Assembly (NCBI GenBank): GCA_029884335.1
Contig: JAOUIA010000041.1
Span: forward strand, 1-33,927
DNA length: 33,927 nt
Source: Betaproteobacteria bacterium
GTDB taxonomy: Bacteria > Pseudomonadota > Gammaproteobacteria > Burkholderiales > Casimicrobiaceae
Direction: 5' to 3'
A model generated the notes under the pieces. That model had not been told where the DNA came from, did no database searches, and was given only the letters and a program-made list of their open reading frames with translations. Both the position numbers and the translations under genes were made by a program. Positions 33,538 to 33,927 of this stretch are shown here, piece after piece; positions within the stretch are counted from its first letter, which is position 1, and the number at the start of each line of letters is the position of its first letter.

Positions 33538-33927
33538 GCGCCGCCGGGCCGCCCCGAGGACGCCTGCGCGAGCGGGGCGCTTGCCAGGCGCAATGCGCGC
33601 GTCCGCTCGCGCTGGCGGCGGCCGACACGCAAACCGTACGCACTGCTGGGCCGTCCAACGAGGCCGCTCATTGCTCCGGCCTCCTTGGACGGTACCGGAA
33701 GGCGTTGGTTTGCGTTTCGGCCGGTGCGGCGATTCGCCTTGGCGTCGATCCCCGCGCTCCGCGCGGGGCAATCGGCGAGGCGGAGCAGGGGCCCCGCTTG
33801 CGGGGTTGCGACCCGAGACGATTGCAAGGGGCCGCGACCAAGCGACTTGCATTCCCGAAACGGCTCATCGCGGCCCCTCGCCGCTGGGCGAACGCCGCTC
33901 CCTCCGGGAGCAGCGCAGCCGCGCACG
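33538..33927. other. Terminal region without a supported gene; modC absent
   Basis: After modB no ATPase gene follows. The frame from ATG 33534 is open to the edge but its translation (SAAGPPRGRLRERG...) has no Walker A, signature or Walker B motif. Codon-position bias breaks down here. The region holds a large nested inverted repeat and G/C-rich dyads. The bases just after ATGAGC resemble those at 49-80 (shared GGGCCGCCCC). It may be a dispersed extragenic repeat. Confidence 0.6.
33627..33715. repeat. Long nested inverted repeat downstream of modB
   Basis: Four paired segments fold into one hairpin: ACGCAAACC (33627-33635) with GGTTTGCGT (33707-33715), ACGC (33638-33641) with GCGT (33702-33705), CCGTCCAA (33651-33658) with TTGGACGG (33685-33692), and GAGGCCG (33660-33666) with CGGCCTC (33677-33683). 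The loop is CTCATTGCTC. That is 28 base pairs in 89 nt, with a single C/C mismatch between the two inner stems. It is far beyond a simple terminator and may be a structured RNA, a REP-like element or a mobile-element end. Confidence 0.75.

Noticed and set aside
33534-33927. Open frame after modB as a partial modC
   Set aside because: No Walker A, ABC signature or N-terminal ModC similarity in about 130 codons, and codon bias is lost.

Overview
The window is GC-rich, tightly packed bacterial DNA. It reads as part of the chromosome of a sulfur-oxidising (chemolithotrophic) betaproteobacterium. This is inferred from gene content (soeABC, sat, aprMBA, dsrR/dsrC-like genes, a NarXL-like pair, fused TRAP permease, aceB) and codon use; no rRNA or other phylogenetic marker is present.

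Layout. Positions 1-1666 (+) look like the tail of a reverse-dissimilatory sulfite reductase (dsr) region: a cysteine-free DsrC/TusE homologue, a cysteine-free DsrR-type A-type scaffold protein and a siroheme-pathway SUMT (cobA). They are preceded by a 65-bp direct tandem duplication. Positions 1673-3558 (-) hold a NarL-type regulator and its soluble GAF histidine kinase. Positions 3813-9630 (+) are soeABC followed by sat. Positions 9730-14218 (-) are aprM-aprB-aprA followed by three less understood genes: a 116-aa protein, a SlyD-like isomerase and a 53-aa protein. Positions 14322-16615 (-) are a YeeE/YedE transporter, an AhpD-fold/Rieske fusion and a metallophosphoesterase.

From 16806 the content is more mixed. 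It includes a broken hydrolase-adenylate cyclase gene with a nonsense codon and a frameshift, a PafA-like phosphatase lipoprotein, a hemerythrin, a 130-aa barrel protein resembling part of sulfur oxygenase reductase, a SYLF-domain protein, an intact class III cyclase, the 3' stump of an FAD oxidase, a small membrane protein, a DUF2934 protein, a TRAP transporter operon, an orphan ABC substrate-binding protein, malate synthase, and modAB. No modC follows modB; instead there is non-coding DNA containing a large nested hairpin.

How it works together. Sulfite produced by reverse Dsr can be oxidised in the cytoplasm directly by the molybdoenzyme SoeABC, with electrons passing to quinone. It can also be oxidised through APS by AprBA/AprM and Sat, which conserves ATP. 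ModAB would supply the molybdenum needed by SoeA, and CobA the siroheme precursor needed by DsrAB. The NarXL-like pair diverges from soeA and is a candidate redox or sulfur regulator. No tRNA, rRNA, CRISPR array, transposase or integrase was seen.
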